A DNA stretch of 37,850 nt from DASZQY01 sp036511595 (GTDB taxonomy: Bacteria > Pseudomonadota > Alphaproteobacteria > Rhizobiales > Kaistiaceae), in contig DATCBY010000068.1 of the NCBI GenBank assembly GCA_036511595.1, positions 1-37,850 on the forward strand. Reading direction: 5' to 3'. The translations under genes and the position numbers were made by a program. The notes beneath the pieces are model-generated. The model was not told the DNA's origin. It saw only the letters and a list, made by a program, of their open reading frames with translations, and searched no databases. Of this stretch, positions 34,718 through 37,850 are shown one piece after another; the stretch's first letter is position 1; the number at the start of each line of letters is the position of its first letter.

Positions 34718-35361
34718 TGACTGCGCCGGAGACCCCACCGCGCCACCGCAACTTCGGCATCACCGCCGCCGCGCTGGCCGTCTTCGTCGCCGCCATGGTC
34801 GGCATGTCGTTTGCGGCCGTGCCGCTCTATCGCGCCTTCTGCCAGGCCACTGGCTATAACGGCACCGTGCGCCGCGCCGAGGTCGCGCCGACCACCGTCA
34901 GCGACCGCATGGTCACCGTCCGCTTCGACGCCAACGTCGGCAACGGCCTCGGCTGGAGCTTCACCCCGGCGCAGCGTTCCGTGCGCGTGAAGCTCGGCGA
35001 GGTCGCCACCGTCAAATTCGTCGCCGAGAACCGCATGCCCGAAACCAGCACCGGTTCGGCGGTCTTCAATGTCTCGCCCGACGATGTCGGCGCCTATTTC
35101 AACAAGATCGCGTGCTTCTGCTTCACCCAGCAGACGCTGAAGGCGAACGAGAGCGAGGAGCTGCCGGTCAGCTTCTTCGTCGATCCGGCGATGGCGAAGA
35201 ATGGCGAACTCGCCACCACCGACACCATCACCCTGTCCTACACCTTCTACCCGGCGACCCCGGACGGAAGCGCGCCGCAGACCAGCAGCGAGGCGAAGCC
35301 GGCACGGGCCGTCGCCGCCGTCGCCGCCGCCGAGCCGCCCGCCGCGGCGAAACTGCAATGA
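34717..35361 (+). CDS. ctaG: Cytochrome c oxidase assembly protein CtaG/Cox11
   Basis: A 214-aa Cu(I) chaperone that delivers copper to Cu(B) of subunit I. One N-terminal membrane helix (about 14-35), AFCQATGYNGT, then the copper motif IACFCFTQQTL (CxC) and the domain ending LSYTFYPA. A low-complexity Ala/Pro tail of about 35 residues extends the C-terminus. ATG 34717 overlaps the coxF stop. Confidence 0.93.
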   Translation: MTAPETPPRHRNFGITAAALAVFVAAMVGMSFAAVPLYRAFCQATGYNGTVRRAEVAPTTVSDRMVTVRFDANVGNGLGWSFTPAQRSVRVKLGEVATVKFVAENRMPETSTGSAVFNVSPDDVGAYFNKIACFCFTQQTLKANESEELPVSFFVDPAMAKNGELATTDTITLSYTFYPATPDGSAPQTSSEAKPARAVAAVAAAEPPAAAKLQ

Positions 35362-35376
35362 TCGTGGAGATCGGAA

Positions 35377-36216
35377 ATGGCTGACGCACACGCCAGGCAG
35401 CATCCCTATCATCTGGTCGACCCGAGCCCGTGGCCGATCGTAGGCGCCATCTCCGCCTTCCTCGCCGCCGTCGGCGGCATCTCGTACATGCACGGCGCTT
35501 CGATCTGGCTGGTCGTGCCGGGCCTCATCGGCATCGCCTACACGATGCTGGCCTGGTGGCGCGACGTCATCAAGGAATCGAACGAGGGCTACCACACCAG
35601 GGTCGTCCAGCTCGGCCTGCGCTACGGCATGATCCTGTTCATCGCCTCCGAGGTGATGTTCTTCGTCGCCTGGTTCTGGGCCTTCTTCGATTCGAGCCTC
35701 ACCGCCGGCAGCGCCATCCAGATCGCGAAAAGCACCTTCACTGGCGGGCATTGGCCGCCGAAGGGCATCGAGGTGTTCGACCCGTGGCATCTGCCGCTGC
35801 TCAACACGCTCATCCTGCTGACCTCGGGCACGACAGTCACCTGGGCCCACCACGCCCTCATTCATGGGGACAAGAAGGGCCTCGTCCGCGGGCTCATCCT
35901 CACCGTCATCCTTGGCGCCACCTTCACCTGCGTCCAGGTGTACGAGTACGCCCACGCCGCCTTCTCCTTCGGCGGCAGCATTTACGGCTCGACCTTCTTC
36001 ATGGCGACCGGCTTCCACGGCTTCCACGTCTTCGTCGGCACCGTCTTCCTGATCGTCTGCCTCTACCGCGCCAATCGCGGCGACTTCACACCCGACCAAC
36101 ACTTCGGCTTCGAGGCCGCCGCATGGTACTGGCACTTCGTCGACGTCGTCTGGCTGTTCCTCTTCTTCTGCATCTACGTCTGGGGCGGCTGGGGCGCACC
36201 GATCAACCCGGCGTAG
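35377..36216 (+). CDS. coxC: Cytochrome c oxidase subunit III
   Basis: A 279-aa, seven-helix subunit III that stabilises the catalytic subunit. Signatures: MADAHARQHPYHLVDPSPWP start, WWRDVIKESNEGYHT, EVMFFVAWFWAFF, NTLILLTSGTTVTWAHH, TGFHGFHVFVG and HFVDVVWLFLF. ATG 35377 lies 15 bases after the ctaG stop. Confidence 0.97.
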   Translation: MADAHARQHPYHLVDPSPWPIVGAISAFLAAVGGISYMHGASIWLVVPGLIGIAYTMLAWWRDVIKESNEGYHTRVVQLGLRYGMILFIASEVMFFVAWFWAFFDSSLTAGSAIQIAKSTFTGGHWPPKGIEVFDPWHLPLLNTLILLTSGTTVTWAHHALIHGDKKGLVRGLILTVILGATFTCVQVYEYAHAAFSFGGSIYGSTFFMATGFHGFHVFVGTVFLIVCLYRANRGDFTPDQHFGFEAAAWYWHFVDVVWLFLFFCIYVWGGWGAPINPA

Positions 36217-36395
36217 AGCGCGCCACGAATTCCGCTTTTTGCGCGAGTGCCGGACGGCCGCCGGCGAACTCCACTTATCCCTCTTCGGCCGCAGGCCGGG
36301 GAGGGGGGACCACGCCGAAGGCGTGGTGGGTGGGGAGCTTCGCAACCGGGGCCGACCTATATGCTCACCAGCGACCAACCGGACTTAGCGAAGGC
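36217..36395. other. Gap between coxC and the DUF983 gene with repeat copy C
   Basis: 179 bases without a gene. Positions 36278-36332 hold repeat copy C. No clear promoter is visible; the operon probably continues through it, or the repeat attenuates transcription. Confidence 0.5.
36278..36332. repeat. Mosaic palindromic intergenic repeat, copy C
   Basis: CCCTCTTCGGCC-GCA-GGCCGGGGAGG followed by ACCACGCC-GAAG-GCGTGGTGGG. It corresponds to blocks 1 and 2 of copy A and ends before blocks 3-5, while copy B has 1 and 3-5 without 2. Confidence 0.65.
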
Positions 36396-36779
36396 ATGCA
36401 CCCCGAAGACAAGGCCATATACCCGCCGCAACCGATTTCCGTCGGCTGGTCGGGCCGCTGCCCGCGCTGCGGCGAGGGGCGCCTGTTCGATGGCTTCCTG
36501 ACGGTGGCGGCGCGCTGCGAGAACTGCGGCCTCGATTTCTCCTTCGCCGATTCCGGCGATGGTCCGGCGATCTTCATCATGATGTTCGTTGGCTTCATCG
36601 TCGTCGGCCTCGCCCTCTTCGTTGAGTTCACCTTCCACCCGCCATATTGGGTTCACGTCGTGCTCTGGGTGCCGCTGGTGCTCGGCCTCTCCATCGGCCT
36701 GCTGCGTCCACTGAAGGGCCTGATGATCGCGCAGCAGTACAGGCAGAAGGCGGCGCTCGGCGAACTGGATCGCGGCTGA
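36396..36779 (+). CDS. DUF983 protein of the cox cluster
   Basis: A 127-aa protein with two CxxC pairs (CPRCGEG and CENCG, a likely zinc ribbon) and two membrane helices (AIFIMMFVGFIVVGLALFV and VVLWVPLVLGLSIGLL). DUF983 proteins sit in cox operons across alphaproteobacteria and are thought to help oxidase biogenesis. The stop overlaps the surf1 ATG by one base. ATG 36396 puts QPISVGWSGRCPRC near the N-terminus, as in relatives. Confidence 0.88.
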   Translation: MHPEDKAIYPPQPISVGWSGRCPRCGEGRLFDGFLTVAARCENCGLDFSFADSGDGPAIFIMMFVGFIVVGLALFVEFTFHPPYWVHVVLWVPLVLGLSIGLLRPLKGLMIAQQYRQKAALGELDRG

Positions 36780-37528
36780 TGCGCGTCTGGCGAAGCCTCG
36801 TAGTTCCCGGCATCGCCGCGCTGGTCGTGTGTGCGATCCTTGTCGGCCTCGGCGTCTGGCAGGTGCGCCGTCTGGCGTGGAAGGAAGCGTTGATCGCCAC
36901 GGTCACCGCGCGCATCGACGCCACGCCGGTTGCCGCCCCGGGGCCGCTGACATGGCCGGGCATCGACATCGGCGCGCTTGAATATCAGCCGGTCACGGTC
37001 AACGGAAAATATCTCAACGACCATGAGATCCACGTCGTTTACGCGCTGACCGCGCCCAAGGGGAAGCTCGGCGGCCTGGGCGACATGGTGATGACGCCGT
37101 TTGTTACCGACTCCGGCTGGATCGTGTACGTCAACCGCGGTTTCGTCCCGGAAACCAGGATCGATCCGGCAAGCCGCCCGGTCAGCCAGGTCGAAGGCGA
37201 GACCACCGTCGCCGGTCTCCTCCGCCGCACCGCCGATCGCACCTGGTTCATGCCCGGCGACGATGCGGCGAAGAACCAGTGGTTCTCGCGCGACCCGAAA
37301 CTCTACGCCGCTGCCCAGTCCCTGCCGGCGGCATCCGTCGCTCCCTATCTCATCGACGCGAAGTTCGATCCTTCGCTTGCCGATAGCGTCCCGCAGGGCG
37401 GCGAAACGATTATCGACTTTCCCAACAACCACCTCGGCTACGCCATCACCTGGTTCGGCCTCGCGCTCTGCTGCGCCGGTGTGTTCGTGGCGTTTGCGAT
37501 CGGCAGGCTGCGAACTCCGCGCAGCTGA
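36779..37528 (+). CDS. SURF1-family oxidase assembly protein
   Basis: A 249-aa inner-membrane protein, two helices (about 8-28 and 220-243) with a periplasmic loop. Family landmarks: LGVWQVRRLAWKEALI, YQPVTVNGKYLND, GWIVYVNRGFVP, and NNHLGYAITWFGLA near the end. SURF1 helps insert heme a into subunit I. It overlaps the DUF983 stop. Last recognisable gene of the cox cluster in the window. Confidence 0.93.
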   Translation: MRVWRSLVVPGIAALVVCAILVGLGVWQVRRLAWKEALIATVTARIDATPVAAPGPLTWPGIDIGALEYQPVTVNGKYLNDHEIHVVYALTAPKGKLGGLGDMVMTPFVTDSGWIVYVNRGFVPETRIDPASRPVSQVEGETTVAGLLRRTADRTWFMPGDDAAKNQWFSRDPKLYAAAQSLPAASVAPYLIDAKFDPSLADSVPQGGETIIDFPNNHLGYAITWFGLALCCAGVFVAFAIGRLRTPRS

Positions 37529-37850
37529 TCCCGGTTACTCCTTGCCGGCGCCCGCCGCAAAATAATCTATTCCCGCTCTGCGAACCCATGAGACGATGCT
37601 GGCATTCTCGCTCGTCGAAGGGGCGCCAACCAGTGGCGACCAGTAGGTGGAGCGGGGATGTGGCGTCCGCGGCTGCCCGAAGGTTTCCGGGCTTCGGCTG
37701 GAGTGATCTGGCCGGTGGGATTCGCAGTCCCGTGCCCCGGCCGACGCCCGCAAGTAGTCCGCCGGCACTGGGACCGGCTGTGGCTCTGGCCCACCTTAAG
37801 GGTGGCGGGCCCGGTTTCCCGCCAATGGGGAGCCGGGTGGCTGGTCGGGG
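37529..37850. other. Unassigned GC-rich tail after surf1
   Basis: 322 bases without a gene I recognise; relatives usually have ispH here. Several frames are open on both strands, none with convincing protein features. A plus frame from ATG 37658 (preceded by GGTGGAGCGGGG) runs to the window edge, and a short minus frame ends GIDYFAAGAGKE near 37535. There are several short inverted repeats, e.g. around 37678-37700 and 37790-37830. It could be a structured RNA, the edge of a mobile element, or the start of a gene continuing to the right. Confidence 0.35.

Noticed and set aside
34693..36378. 561-aa minus-strand frame opposite ctaG and coxC
   Set aside because: Antisense shadow spanning two well-supported genes.
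37670..37720. Possible tRNA-like T-arm (GGGATTCGCAGTCCC)
   Set aside because: No matching acceptor, D-arm or anticodon arm at the right distances.
37529..37850. Group II intron or RNase P RNA
   Set aside because: I could not find the conserved domain V or the RNase P core motifs; left as unassigned.

Overview
The window is high-GC chromosomal DNA from an alphaproteobacterium, most likely of the order Hyphomicrobiales (Rhizobiales). I infer this from gene order and protein families: the cytochrome aa3 operon coxB-ctaD-ctaB-coxF-ctaG-coxC-DUF983-surf1 behind tldD and an IalB-type protein; an RT0821-type lipoprotein and a DnaJ protein beside pdxH; fabI, a phosphatase, aroC and ribB in series; and an HDAC-like gene, xseB and dxs close to tlyA. 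I cannot name a genus. I see no rRNA, tRNA or CRISPR array.

Region 1 (1-5024) is accessory DNA. An integrative element enters from the left edge. Leftward it encodes a small helix-turn-helix protein, a doubtful 130-residue product and an archaeo-eukaryotic-type primase that runs off the window. Rightward it encodes a ribbon-helix-helix protein and a frameshifted tyrosine integrase. The two arms diverge from an AT-rich control region with a good promoter overlapped by a palindrome. A second, decayed integrase faces the first. A 20-bp sequence (one mismatch) occurs at 3716 and at 5030; the 5030 copy is the 3' end of an FAD-oxidase gene. Integrase, paired 8-bp boxes and this core together suggest two elements inserted in tandem at the end of a protein-coding gene. 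This is the most interesting part of the window.

Region 2 (5025-13800) is core metabolism: an FAD-linked hydroxyacid dehydrogenase, a small secreted protein, enoyl-ACP reductase, a histidine phosphatase, a broken sensor kinase, chorismate synthase, a RibB with a degenerate RibA-like tail, and two RNA methyltransferases on the opposite strand.

Region 3 (13657-21641) is read mostly leftward. It has a copper-handling group (SCO1, PCuAC chaperone, a Cys-rich secreted protein) behind an MFS transporter and dxs, then xseB, an HDAC-like amidohydrolase and a crotonase. The copper group probably serves Cu(A)/Cu(B) assembly of the oxidase encoded at 30916-37528.

Region 4 (21824-30557) holds Sua5, a DnaJ protein, the RT0821-like lipoprotein, pdxH, an aldo/keto reductase, a KefC-type antiporter, tldD and a membrane-anchored IalB protein.

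Region 5 (30916-37528) is the complete aa3 oxidase operon with its assembly factors. CoxB has an unusual in-frame insertion in the Cu(A) ligand loop. The last 320 bases hold no gene I can assign. Three copies of a mosaic palindromic repeat lie in intergenic gaps at about 22830, 28150 and 36278.
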